Below are positions 39,089 to 51,600 of a stretch of DNA of 64,000 nucleotides, in pieces. The notes beneath the pieces were generated by a model, which saw only the letters and a program-made list of their open reading frames with translations, searched no databases and was not told where the DNA came from. The translations under genes were made by a program, and so were the position numbers. The stretch is taken from positions 43,656,362 to 43,720,361 of the forward strand of contig CM049307.1 in the NCBI GenBank assembly GCA_026874595.1. The letters are read 5' to 3'. This DNA comes from Sipunculus nudus. Taxonomy: Eukaryota > Annelida > Sipuncula > Golfingiida > Sipunculidae. Each line of letters begins with the position of its first letter. Position 1 is the stretch's first letter.

Positions 39089-40175
39089 AGTAAGGTAAAT
39101 AGTCAGAATTTTCACATGGCAGACTGTGAGACATCTAGGATTTTCATTGTTTGCTCCTGGAATCTAGGAGGCCTTTAATTGATATAATATAGAAACCACA
39201 TAATGGAAACAGCTGCCTAGTAATTAACCGTGTAGTAAATCTTCCAAACTCTGTAACTATAATCTTGCAATCTCACAAATCATCCATCATGTTGCGAACA
39301 ATTTTAAAATTAAATTATGTAATCAAGCTACCAATATATTTCTATGTTTATTGTGTCACCACACGCAGACCTGCAATTTAATAGAACCTGCGTAAATATT
39401 GTAAGCTCACAGGTAAACCTTCCTTCTTTAGGTTGGAAAAATTGATGTATTTAATCCATGAACCAGCTGAGTTATCTGATTGTATGATATTCGGAGAAAA
39501 GAAGGAAATCACATAAAGGAGGAATTCGAAGATGAAAATTAAAAAATTTCTTTCAAGGCAAAGTTACTGACGTTTTTTTACCAGTCCATAACATAAACGT
39601 ACATGTTCTCATGTGCGTGCATGTTATTCCTTGCAATCATTGGACATTTATCAGCACCCATGAGAGAACTTTCGATATTAATAGTGTGTAAAATAAATAG
39701 TCCTTTTCATGTGTAATATCATAAGTTATGTCGGGACAGGGTTATCCCATGTACAGTGTGATCAAAAGGGATGCCTCCTGTATCACTTGAACATATTCGT
39801 GTTTGACAGTGTAGCACAATTCACATTGTGTTCTGCAATGTCCAGTTTAGATGTTATATAACATTGCGGGGTTTCTTTCACATAACATGTGCACCGGTTG
39901 GCCTCCATGGTCAAACTGACCACTTCGGTCGTAAAATTGTGGAAAAATAAATAACTTCCATTGTAAATTTTGTGGACATCTACATTTGAATTTATTCTAA
40001 TAGAAATTATTCAAATAAAGTCATTTGTATGTTTAACATTATAACAAGTAAATGATTAAAGTTCATTGCAATAAATCTATTTGTGACATGTTTTTTCGCC
40101 TGTCAAATTATGATTCATAAAACCCGGGAATGTTTGCAATATAGAATTCGAAAACACTCTCAGACAAGCTACAAC
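39089..40175. repeat. ~1.08-kb duplicated unit, copy B
   Basis: Tandem copy of 38011-39085. Substitutions are scattered (for example GGCTGG/GGTTGG near the GCACCGG word), plus an ~11-bp difference after TAGTAATTAA. Confidence 0.92.
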
Positions 40176-41956
40176 CAAATAATGACCGATGAATGAATAC
40201 CTCGATAATGGTCGATGTTGAGCAACTGCTAATGCAAATATTTATTTATTTAGGTCATGTTATGTATGTCTGGCAATATCATGACATGCTATTCTGCTTG
40301 CGAGAAAATAAGCACATACAGATGGCACACACTTTTATAAATTAGATTATTATAAATAGTATTATATATATAATATTATATTATAAATAATTGATAATTC
40401 ATGGCAATAGTGCTTTTTTGTAGAAGATACATTCTGCGTGCGTTGGCGTTGCAATAAAAAATCTAAAACATAACGTAAATCAATGAAATAGCATTTTTTG
40501 GCTAATAGGTTGCTATTCAGGTTTAATCACGACTCTTGAAGAAGTATATATATGTATTAGTATATTGTTGAAACACAGATGTCCCAGGGATATATAGAAA
40601 TCAGCAAAGTAGGTTTTTTTCATAAAATCTCTCTCGTTTATATTATAACACTATGAACACTCAGATATAAGTGGAAAAACTGAGTTCGCTTAGTACAGAT
40701 AGCAATCGCATCACAAATCTGAAAGGCTCTTCTTTATTCCCATAATGCAAACAACCGTGTTTCCAGTAAGACAAAGTTAAAAAGATTCCCAGATTGCTGT
40801 TTCTGGATCTCACTTCCAGATGCCCACAACTCTACATTAAAATCTCTTCTTGAATTATTTCACTTAACTGATCAATTTATGAAAATAAATACAAAATATT
40901 CACACTGTGTGTTCGACGCTGTTCGAAATAAACATCCGACGTCTATGTATTGGTTATACCCCATTTGCTTGGCTTGTGTCAATCATGTGGCTCGCCTGCC
41001 ATGTGACACGTGCCTCGCGAACCTCACGGCTTGCATTACCTTTCATTGGGCTATAACTGATTTGTCCCACATGCCCCGCCTCTTTTCTCGAAGGTCACGC
41101 GTGTAATTTTTTTGGCTACCCACCAATTCTTTGCCATATTTGGAAAGTCGCCATGCAACTTCACTTGCATGGTCACTTTTCATGACCCTGTGATGCAAGC
41201 AGATTTGAACGTACAGTTAGAACAAAGGAAAATACGCCGCGTGTGGGACAATATATTAATGAACATACGATAACTCCACGGTTTGAATTTAAGGCAAGCT
41301 AGAAAAACATCATTGATACATTATACTTATTCCCTCCGAAAGATAAAAACTAGGTAAACTGGACATAAAAAAACTGTCCTGTGTATATAATAATGCCTCG
41401 CAGAAGGTTATTAAGTAAAAGTAAGCTATTGTTATAGGGTCAAATTGAAGTAATGTAGCTGATTTGTACCTTATTTTATAACTGTTCAGTGTGCAATTAG
41501 ATGGATAAATAGTACTATGTAGCATAAGATTTTATTCATTTACTTCTAACAGCATGTCGTTAAAAGAATGTATTTGTCGCTAATATATTTCGGCCTGTTT
41601 TCTTGTTTTCCATTCCCGAATGCTGAATAAATTAGCTCAGCTTTCGATGCCAAAATGTGTTTCTTAAGTTATTATGAGAAAACGTAACCACTGACAGGTA
41701 TTTTATCTGATATTTTCGGGTTTATAAATGTATTGGTGGGATGGTTATCGATGTGACCTGACTGGATAATCGAGAGAACAGTGTACCACGGCCTGAACTG
41801 AGTACAGTGAATGAGTATAAATCAACGATAATCTAACACCAGGTGCTTACAAAAGTTGACCAATAGCTCCACCTGAAACTACGCATAATAATTGTTTTGT
41901 TTTGCCATTGTATCCTTCCAGTTGCAAAGAGGAACAATTGAGACTAGAAAAACAAA
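40176..41956. other. Spacer with no confirmed gene
   Basis: AT-rich apart from a more GC-rich patch at about 40900-41110 containing CCAAT-type and CACGTG-like words on both strands. No gene was confirmed. Confidence 0.45.
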
Positions 41957-42470
41957 AGAGACTATTGTCAAAAGATCATTTAATTTATTTCCAAATTCGG
42001 ATAGATAAGCAAACAGCTGGTTGTATGATAATTCTTAATCATATAATAGTTCTCTAAAGAGATTGCATTGAACTGCAGCATAAGGAATGAATATAATGTC
42101 GGAAATAGCAGGAACCAGATTGTGAGACATCTCCGATTTTCAATATTTCTTCTTAGGATCTGCGTGACATTTAACATCAATGTATGATACGTTGACAATA
42201 TAATGGAGTCAGCTGGATAGATCTGGAATAACTCTCAAAACGACAAATTAGTGGAACCATTGTTTATGCTGTAGTCTCACATAAATATCAGTCATCAATC
42301 TTGTTGGGATATATTTTAATTAAATCTAAATTATTTAATCAATGTGCCAGTATATATGTATTTTTATGCCGCCATTCTCTTACTAACAATTAATTAGACC
42401 CTCCGTAAATATTCTAGGCTTACACGAAAATCCCATATATATCGAGTTGGAACTTTAATTTTAAATTGAA
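41957..42470. repeat. Older, diverged copy of the 1.08-kb unit
   Basis: Collinear with 37890-38420: 'gactattg.caaaagatca', 'tgtgagacatct.cgattttca', 'gtaaatattct/gtaagct' and intervening words match at reduced identity. The copy fades out after 42470. Confidence 0.8.
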
Positions 42471-43874
42471 TTATTAATTCTTTGTACAAGTAGACTTCTC
42501 TATATATCTCTATATTAAGAGAAAAATCATTTTGACTTTGTTTGCTTTAGTTACTCATAGGTTACAACTTGAGTAATCAAGTAATTAAGTAAAATGATAA
42601 GATTAAAGTACAATTCTCCGATGACCGAAATGTATTAGAACTGATGCATGCAGATGTTTATATGGAGGAATAATTCAATCTACCTAGAAATATCCGATGA
42701 AAAACTGTATTAAGTATTCTAGAGAAAAAGGTGATTGTTGAGATGTGAAGTTTTATATTGTCTCAGATAATTAAGCAGATTAATCATGAATACGCAGTTA
42801 GAAAAACATGTTTTAATAAATGAACAGCTCTCACATAATCATTAATGAAACTCTTAAGATGAAAATTTAACATCTTTCATGTGAAAATAACAGGACTTGT
42901 AATAACATTGTATCAAATATAGATTTGAAAACTCTCTTGGGCTTGCTATAGGGCCAGGTCTTTTGGCCATACGGTCGGCTGCTTTTGAGGATGTAAGAGT
43001 GCCGCACCAGTTCACTGTTGCCAACAGTGGCAGGGGATCTCAGCGCCGCTCCGATTTTCTTCTACCATTTTCTGGTTGCACTTGATCTCCGACTGACTGA
43101 AAGTCAATTCGTCGCAGTCTCCGGAAAATCAGGCCCTCACTGGCTCCCTCAACAACAACAAAGTTTGACAGACTGAGTTAGGATACAGTTGATCTCCAAT
43201 ATGATTGATTTTTAAATCAATTTATTTGCAAAATCAACATATTTGCACCTGCTATTTATTTTTTACCATTATTCCAACTTTGTTTTGATTTGGGCTAGAT
43301 CTCAAATATTGCCGATTTACCTAAAACTGAACTTTGGGCAAAATGTAGGTGATAGGAGATCTGATATTCAATTTTGATGTAAAACTTATTTCCGAGGTTT
43401 TTATGTGTGCATTTTCAGGAATCGTTATCAATTAGGTGGTAAGCATTTGAGAATAAACATCACACAGGAAGAATAGTTTCATATCAAAGGCAAGTTTATT
43501 TTTTTTTGGTGGGGGGGGGGGGGGGTATGGAGGGTTGGAGGAATTTGTTAAAATTCATAGCAAGTTCTAACCGCTTAACTGCACCTTACACTCAGTCACG
43601 AAGAATGACGACTTCTCAAATTAAAATGATATAAAAATCATGTTTTAACAATAAAAGTAACTTATATACAGACCAGCGGAACCCGCTAAATGGACACCAG
43701 ACCCATGCCGATCTTTCGTTGGTCCACGGTCGGCAGCCATGTATACTTCAGTTAAACATCACCATTCTCGTCATAACCTGAGGCCATCTCCATCTGTCCG
43801 ACCCATATAATTCCTATTAAACAGTTCCCCGACTCACCGAGGAGTTCCCGTTAACGAAAAAAATATTAAGAAAG

Positions 43875-43920
<46 letters not shown>

Positions 43921-44138
43921 TGTTTATCAATTTGTAATCAATTAAAAATTTAAAAAAATGTATCGACCGGATAATGTTTCGAAATGTTTCCTTGATTTTT
44001 TTCTATTGTCCGAAGGCCCTGCCGATCCACAACTAAATAAGGAGAGTGACACTTGTACATTATCTTTTCACCAGAAATTCCCTAGTGTTGTTAAAATTCT
44101 GACAGCAAAAAAAACTCGCTATTGTTGAATTATCACAT
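42471..44138. other. Spacer, weak traces only
   Basis: Mostly AT-rich. A GC-richer patch at 42950-43190 is unidentified. G15 at 43511-43525 and (TA)n at 43879-43917. A weak match to gene 1 exon 14 may exist around 43987-44050 (CFLDFFLLSEGPAD); I do not rely on it. Confidence 0.4.
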
Positions 44139-44322
44139 CTATTATCACAGATTAATTAAAACGATTCCATTACAATCAGTTATTCAAAGTTTCATTTAAT
44201 TTATCATTTAGTCAGCTCCTCCCTTTTCACAGCTATTATCACAGATGAATTAAAACGATTGCATTACAATCAGTTATTCAAGGTTTCATTTAATTTATCA
44301 TTTAGTCAGCTCCTCCCTTACC
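44139..44322. repeat. Tandem duplication, ~94-bp unit
   Basis: Two copies of 'ctattatcacagat.aattaaaacgatt.cattacaatcag...agtcagctcctccctt'. Confidence 0.9.
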
Positions 44323-44393
44323 CTCTCTCCTCTCACATTTTGACATATTGTTACTGCCAAACCAGATACATGTTTCTGTACATTCCTCTGCAG

Positions 44394-44811
44394 ATGCTTC
44401 CTGCCGGCAAAAATGAATATATACATGAACCAGGCATGTTAATTAGTATTTTTATAAGGGTGAATACCACTATTTTTCTATTTGGAAAAATGTACGGTGG
44501 GAGCTGTCTGAAAAGACTAAATGTCTAATAAGACTACCTGTCTATTAAGATCATCCTTGAGTGAACCACAGGCAATCACAATCGATTACAATTGGTCTAT
44601 CAAATAAGATCACCAGTGATTAGGATCGCAATTGGGCAGTCCCACAGGTGGTCTTATATGACAAGTTTCACTGTATTACCCCTTTTTTGTAGATTTGTTG
44701 AAACAGTCAGCTGCGGACCTTGCCGCTAGTTACATTAATATCAGCTAAAAGGACACATGTGCACAGTCCTTGACATACATGAGGCTATAGAATTAAACAA
44801 AATGTTCTCAG
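44394..44811 (+). pseudogene. Relic of a third XDH/AOX-family gene (exons 15-16)
   Basis: On the opposite strand to gene 1, 44394-44451 reads MLPAGKNEYIHEPGMLIS directly after a ctctgcag acceptor, aligning with MVSDGQIEFIHQPVAVVLA of gene 1 exon 15 at the same 58-nt length; its donor is destroyed. About 250 bp on, 44707-44811 follows an aaacag acceptor and reads QSAADLAASYINIS-stop-KD and, after a frame change, VLDIHEAIELNKMF, aligning with exon 16 (SQLAADLAASHVKVTYKD, IMDVYKAIEHNSMF). Between them lies a relative of the repeat that occupies intron 15 of gene 1. So exon order, phase and intron content agree, while stops and a frameshift show it is dead. I could not find further exons with confidence. 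Confidence 0.8.
44480..44680. mobile_element. Relative of the 11203-11550 MITE-like element
   Basis: Runs from GTCTAATAAGACTACCTGTC through CCTTGAGTGAACCA to CCCACAGGTGGTCTTATATGACAAGTTTCACTG, collinear with the element in intron 15 of gene 1 read on the minus strand, but with one unit instead of three. Confidence 0.75.
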
Positions 44812-44944
44812 TACTTGTTTCACTGGTGAAATTGGAAATGTTCAACGTAAATGTGCTTAATATGCTTCTAATAATAAATTGCGGGAAGATTATATTATAC
44901 TCGAAGGTAAACTGACATAATACTTTCAATACTTTACACTAATA

Positions 44945-46000
44945 TCTCAAAAAATGATTATTCATTTTCCGGATATGGCCTCTAGGGGGCTCTGCACACG
45001 AACCTCTAAACATATCATTTTTGGCCATATCTCCAAACCTCAATTTCGCCTTCTTGCTGATGCTTGTGTCTTACATATAGCATTCAACAGGCCACACTTT
45101 TGCAGGAATCCTTCTGAAACTGGTGAATGTTATGTCTTACACTTATGTCTCAAAATTAATTTTCATTTTCGGGACGTTGCCACTAGGGGGCGCTGCACTC
45201 GAACTTCATCAACATATCGTTTTTTTTAAACATATCTCCGATACTATTAACCTGAATTACATAAACTAATTTACCTTAACATCTTCCCCTGAGTCTTCTC
45301 AATCACTTGGTCAAGTCATCTGGTCTCGCTGTGTGTCACTTTGTAAGTATGTCTGTCTGTCTGTCTGTCAGTTGTTCTCGATTTCACCTTGTTGCTCGTT
45401 CTTGTGTCTAACATATAGCATTCTACAGGCCACAGTTTTACAGGAATCCATTTGAAACTGATGCATCTTATGTCATACAGTAAAATCTCGAAGGTGATTT
45501 TTCAGTTTCGGAAAAGAGCCGCTAGGGGGCGCTGCTTACAAAACCTTAAAATATATCATTTTTTTACCTTATCTCCCAAACTTTAAAACTAAAGTTCATA
45601 AACTATAGATTATTTTCTTCCTCTCTATCTTCTTCATAACATGGTTAAATCTTCTTGTCTTGACTATCTCAGTATGTCGGTCACTTCAAAACAATTCAAA
45701 ATGTTATTTTCCCTCATAACTTTGTCAATTCTGGTCCTATCTTCACAAACTTTGGTTAATTTTTTTTTACCTTTGTCTTCTGCATAACTTAGTCTAGCCA
45801 AATGGTCTCAACTTAGTGTCACCTGGTCAATATGTCTGTCTGTTTGCATTTTGTCCTAAATGTTGTCTTCTTGCTGGTTCTTGCCTCTCTTATAATAGCA
45901 TTCTACAGGCATCAGATAACCAGGAATCACTTTGCAACTTTCACCTATCGAATATTAAATAGGAAGGATTTCTTGGAGCTGTATGTGTTTTAAATAGGTC
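44945..46000. repeat. Dispersed repeat cluster with CTAGGGGGCGCTGC words
   Basis: Three or more diverged copies carrying 'tatagcattc.acaggccaca', 'aggaatcc.t.tgaaact' and 'gccactagggggcgctgc' (near 44983, 45182 and 45521), with (TGTC)n at about 45354-45370. Confidence 0.65.
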
Positions 46001-46312
46001 AAAGTTCAAGGTCAAAGTCATGAAATCACGTCAGATTATTATTTCCATCGTAACTGTGTCAAAATTGGTCAAATCTTTACAAACAATGGCTCATTTTCTT
46101 CCTCTTCGTCTTCTTCAAGACATGTTCTTGTTATCTGTCTTCCAATCTGGGTCAGAGTGTTTCCGGCAAGCGCGTGACCTATGGTCGTCATGTTTCAGAA
46201 GTTTAGGCAAAATATACCGCATTAGCAGTATATGTGTCCGCCGCCGTCGCCGAAGGCAAATAGAAATGGTGTGCGTCTGTCTTTCCATCCGTCCGTCCGT
46301 CGTATATATGTT

Positions 46313-47105
46313 AACGCAATAACTAAAAAAGGATTTCAGGTTCAGTCACGAAACTTGCAGCATTGGTGCACCTTAAGAAGGGCTAGGCCAAGTTCGAACA
46401 TGGATGACCTTGACACATATTTCAAGGTCACAGCGGCGAAAATGTTAAAATGTTGTTAACGCAATAACTCGAAAAGGTTTGAGGTTCAATCACCAAACTT
46501 GCAGCATTGATGCAACATAGCAAGGGCTAGGTCAAGTTCGAACATGAATGACCTTGACACATTTTCAAGGTCACAGCGGCGATAATGCAAAATGTTGCTT
46601 ACGCAATAACTCGAAAAGATTTGAGGTACAATCACCAAACTTGCAGCATTGATGGACTCTACAAGGGCTAGGTCAGATTCGAACATGAATGACCTTGACA
46701 TATTTTTCAAGGTCACAGCGGCGATAATGCGAAATTTTATTCACACAGTAACTCGAGGTACAATCACCAAACTTGCAGCATTGATGCACCTTATCAAGGG
46801 CTAGGCCAAAGTCGAATATGGATGACCTTGATGCATTTTTCAGGGTCACAGAGGCGAAATTTCTAAAATGATGTTTACGCAATAACTCGAAAAAAAATTG
46901 AAATACAGTCACCAAACTTTCAGCATTGATGCACCTTATCAAGGATTACCTCGGGTTCTAATATGGATGACTGGAAGCATTTATCAAGGTCACTGAGGTG
47001 ATAATGCTTAAATTATGTGAACGCAATAACTCAAAAAGAAATTTAAGCACGGTCACAAAAGGGGCAGGTTTGATGTATCTCATGAAGGGCTAGGTCAAGT
47101 TTGCT
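46313..47105. repeat. Tandem array of ~140-bp units
   Basis: About six units starting with ACGCAATAACTCGAAAAGG-like sequence (about 46313, 46459, 46600, 46740, 46877 and 47021) and containing 'cttgcagcattgatgcacctta', 'agggctaggtcaagttcgaa' and 'atgaccttgacacatttttcaaggtcac'. Open frames here are repeat products. A GTCCGTCCGTC head lies just before the array (46288-46305). Confidence 0.9.
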
Positions 47106-47336
47106 ATCAAGGCCGGGTAACTTCTTGGCAACACCCAGCATGTTAACACGGTAGATGCAACCCTACATCACGTTTCTAAGAGCCTCCTCTGACTGTGGAT
47201 CGAGTACATAGACTGGCTGGAATATGACAGGAATATCTTGTGACCAGTAGTGACCATTTTAGAACGCCCAGCAAAACTGAAGTATTTTAAACATAAATTT
47301 GTGCTTTTCGTGACTTGTGATCCAGATGGAAACACA

Positions 47337-47853
47337 CCCACACGCACACACACACACACACACACACATATATAAATTAAATCAAAAGAAAATTTCGGTT
47401 CCAGGTTATTTTGGTTCCAGGAAATGTGTGCGCGGCTTTGAAAAGATTTGCTGAAAGATCAGGGAAATTTTAAACATATATGTCAAGTTTTATGCTTCAG
47501 GAACGCAAGAAACCAAAAACTTTAAACAAATATGGCTCATATTTGCTGTATATCCTTCGGGAAAGATGTGGAGCTTTATAACGAGCATAACTCGCAACAA
47601 GCCGCTTGCTATGTTTATAAATGAAGTACATTTCATATAAGTATTTGAAAGGTCGGTAATGTTTTAACTTCGTTGCATTAAACGTTAATTTTTAAGATGA
47701 ATTCATAAATATGGCTCCTACGCTGGCTCGATAAATATGGCTCATAAACTGACGTTCAGGTTTCAACGGAAACAATATTAATGATTCAACTTCTTTGCTT
47801 CCGTTTGTGCAAAAGACTCATCCGTATATATATATATGTGTGTGTGTGTGTGT
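47337..47853. repeat. Dinucleotide tracts
   Basis: (CA)n at about 47338-47368 and (TA)n/(GT)n at about 47826-47853. Confidence 0.85.
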
Positions 47854-48585
47854 AAGCATGTGTGTGTATGTTGTGGCGAATTGTAAACGGTATGTTTTGG
47901 TAGACTGCCGACACTTTGAAAGTGTTACCTGAATTTATGAAGGCTAAGGGAACAAAATTTCGCTATATATGGGCATTAATCAAAGGCGTTGCTTATATCT
48001 TCATGCATGCTGGTTTGTTTTGTTAGGTTCAAACGTTGACACAGCCAACAGACTTTCAATTTGTGATAACATATACGCCAGGCCTAACATTCTTAAATTC
48101 ACTTGCCCTTGTATTTTAGTGTGTGTGCGCGCTTGTTTTTAACAAAACACTTATTAAGTGATAGCCCTATAAAATACCCTTGCCAGTCAGATCTGATATG
48201 TTATTTTTTTTATACAAAAGGTTATCATCAGAGCAGGGTGAGGGTTCAAAGGTAATTTACTGTACATGTGAACTGCCTGTAGACACGCGTGGCTACGTAT
48301 GCCGCATCACAGGTAAGTGTCATCCATCAAGTCACGTGTCATGGGTGCTCCATGGCCCTGCGCCTGACTCTCCATGTGTCAGTCAATTAGTATTACAAGG
48401 CGCTTAAGGCATGCGCCAATGCAACCGGCCTACGCCGAATAAGTGTGTGCATTTTTTTTTTTGCAGACTTTGGTCACTAATCACAATTCTTTTGTTAAAT
48501 TATTAGTTCTATATAGCTTAGGGACGATTCAGTTTGAGTGTATCAGGCCATTCATAGTTTGGGTGTTGCTAACAGACCGACAATC

Positions 48586-48637
48586 ATGGATGATGTGCCA
48601 GGGGTGTGTTTTACCATCAACGGGGAGCCGCACCGCG
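48586..48637 (+). CDS. Gene 2 exon 1 (start codon)
   Basis: 52 nt: FTINGEPH aligns with FTVNGQPH of gene 1 exon 1, with donor CGCG|GTAAGG in the same phase. The link to exon 2, 13.7 kb away, is inferred from homology and phase. Confidence 0.82.
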
Positions 48638-51600
48638 GTAAGGAAAATTGCGAGATTGAAGGCAAATACGGGTGACATGATGTTTTCAGATACTGATACA
48701 GATTCCTAGGAAAACAATGGTTGGTGTGTGTGTGTGTGATTTGGGGGGGGGGGGGGGGGGGGCTCTCTCCTCGTATACTTGATACATAACCCTCACATGC
48801 ATATAGATATAGGGAAGAAAACCATGGTTTCGACACCAGACGCAACTTCCGATGTTACTTTTCGTTATTAGACTCTATTATTTTTTTCCCAGTATTTTAA
48901 GTTCAAAAAGAGGGGGCAACCGCACCCTCTAAATCCGAACCTGATTTTGATTTACTATTATTTTTATAACTGCGTTGTTATAGACTTCCCATCTTGGTAA
49001 ATCGTGTTTTTAAATATGCGTTTGATTGATGATTCTTTCATTCGGACAAAAATGGATTCTGTTAAAATCAAATATTTCCTAAGACATCTATATTGATTTA
49101 AAATGTCTTTTAATTTTACGTTCTCCGTTTCCAGTTAAGTAATGTCCTTAATCATCATGTCGAACACGCAAAATGGGCATATAATTAAATTTTAAGACAG
49201 ATTGAACAATGCCTGCTTCCCTGTAGGAGAATTATTATAACAAAACAGGGAAAATTTGGCTTTTGTTTTGAAATGAAAAATGATTATCTATAAAGTATGA
49301 CAATTTTAATATTGTGCAGGACCAGATGAGCGTTAGGACCCCAGGACCCCGGTTTAGGATATAAGGAATGTAAGTCTAGAATACGCTAAAGGAGTTAGTT
49401 AAGTTCACAGCGATCATGATGTTAAATACAACAGACATCAAGAGTAAATTGATTAAAAAGAGTTGAAGATGTGGCCACTCGATAGGTGTTCGAATGCCAG
49501 TCAAAGCAACTCGAGTCGATTTTGGGGTCCAAGCCCCCAATCTTCGATTCCTAGGATTATATGGACTAGAATGGAAGTCATAATCGAAGGCCAAGTAGAA
49601 TAATTGTATGTCAAATTCCATATGCTTTTAACTTTAATGACCAGCTGTATTTAGCTCTCGATGCAGAGACAAATCTTGAAAAAACCTTCCTGTCATTAGT
49701 TTTATACATTTAAGGCTTTTAGTATGTGTGACTTCATATGTCGAGTGATGAGCTCGGAATCGGACAAGTTCTAGTCCAGGAGTTTTGGGTTAGTCATCCT
49801 TACATCAATGTTATTAATAAGGTAAGGCCAAACAAAAAAAAAATATTTGTTTTCAAGCACTTTTTTTCATAAATCAGTGCGGGCGGGCAATATTTTATTT
49901 TATTTTTGACCTTCTTTGTATGTTTCGATGAAAATGTCATATGGTCAGGGAAAAAGCAAGAAAATAACATAATTTTATGGCTAAACAGGTAAAAGCATTA
50001 TATAACATAAGAAATCTTATCAAAATTGTATTATTTCATCTTCTTGAAAGATAAAAATCAAAATAAAAAAGATAGATGCGGGGGGATTAAAATTGACACA
50101 GGCAGTGCCTGAGAAACACACTTTTTATTTTTTTCCTAATATAGGCCGCATATTTTCAAAGAAATGCACTTAAAATTTAGAGTTTATAAATCAAGAATAA
50201 TTCGGTAGTATTTAGCTCAGCTGACTGTATACAATCTCTCTTTGTCCGTCGTCCATCCGGTCGTAAGGCCGTCTGTCTGTTAACATGATACAAATCGCAA
50301 CGACTGGACCTAGAATTTTTTTTTTCGACATGCAGGGAGGCCCATGAAAAGTCTCCTTGGAAACCTAAAATTAGGTCTCTGTTACCCAAAACCTCTGAGC
50401 TATGGATCTTCGAGGTACTCCCAAGAATAATGGAAAATTTAATACAAAAACTCAAGTATCTGAAAAACATTGATCACCATGATTCTTTGCATGGATATTC
50501 ATCATTCAGTGTTTCATCACTTTCATCATTGTCAGATTCCTCAGGAAAGGCTGGTCATCACATTTGGTGTGCTTATGAGGCTGGATGAAGTATGCTTATA
50601 TAAACGATGATGCCACCTATATTATCTTAATTAGTTGTCTGTGCAAATACATATTGTCAACATATCAGTCGGCTGAGCGTGAAGATCCATGGATCGCTTG
50701 TTTTTAAGAATAAACGATTTTTACAAAAATTGACTAACCTCTAATGCACAAGACTTTTTTCACTCATTAGTTTCATGACAGTACATCCTCACTGCTACCC
50801 GTTTATTTTTTCCCCAAAATTGTGTCTGCGGTCGCCGAGCGATTGAAAGGGTAGCATTCTCCCGCCCCACTGGACACCCCTTACGGCTACTCGAAGATGA
50901 AAAAGTACAATTGGGAGAGCCAAGATAGGCCAGGCAGTTTGAAAATTAGGTTACGATAAGGGATATGTGATTTGTACTCTGTTAAAGGTTTCGTTCTGGA
51001 AACTCACTGGAAAGCCTTACAAGAGTAGCAGAGCCTAGCGATAATTGTTATCAGTCTATAGAGTATACAACCCTGGGGAATATAAAATATAAAAACAATA
51101 TAAAAAATAAATATCAGGTTCAAAGCTGATACCTGTTACCTGGTCTTTATTTAATATTGAAGATCAAGTGCAAATACCAGTGTAACTGATCGGTAAAGGG
51201 TAATTTTACGACCTGGAATTTATACTAAGGTCAGAAATAAATATCAGATCCAAATCTGCAAATCCCAAAGGCCTTATTTTTCATAAATTAATCTTATTAA
51301 TCTTGCGCAAACACGGAACAAAAAAAGGTAAAGATCTCTGCAGTGGCAGACAGTTTGCAAACGAAGACGCCCAAATCTCACGCTTCAACCCCCTCTAACC
51401 CCCCCCCCCCCCCCCCCCGACGGTGTTCCAACCACACTAACAAGTTACTGTAGTGAGTAGTAATAGGGATAGCTCAGACAGACTATGTTGCTTGAAAATA
51501 TTAAGTAAATCTGTTACACTCATCAACCCATGTAAACCTCCCTTTTCTTGCCGATCGATGAACATTGTAAATGATCGCTTTTCACCAAGGGAGAACTGAG

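Noticed and set aside
43987-44050. Possible relic of oxidase exon 14 upstream of the relic exons
   Set aside because: Only a few residues align and no acceptor is present; too weak to add to the pseudogene.
46486-46942. Open frames repeating CINAESLVTV-like words on the minus strand
   Set aside because: Products of the 140-bp tandem array.
50827-50900. tRNA-like segment GCGGTCGCCGAGCGATTGAA
   Set aside because: Only an A-box-like part is present; no B box or cloverleaf could be traced, so no tRNA gene is called.
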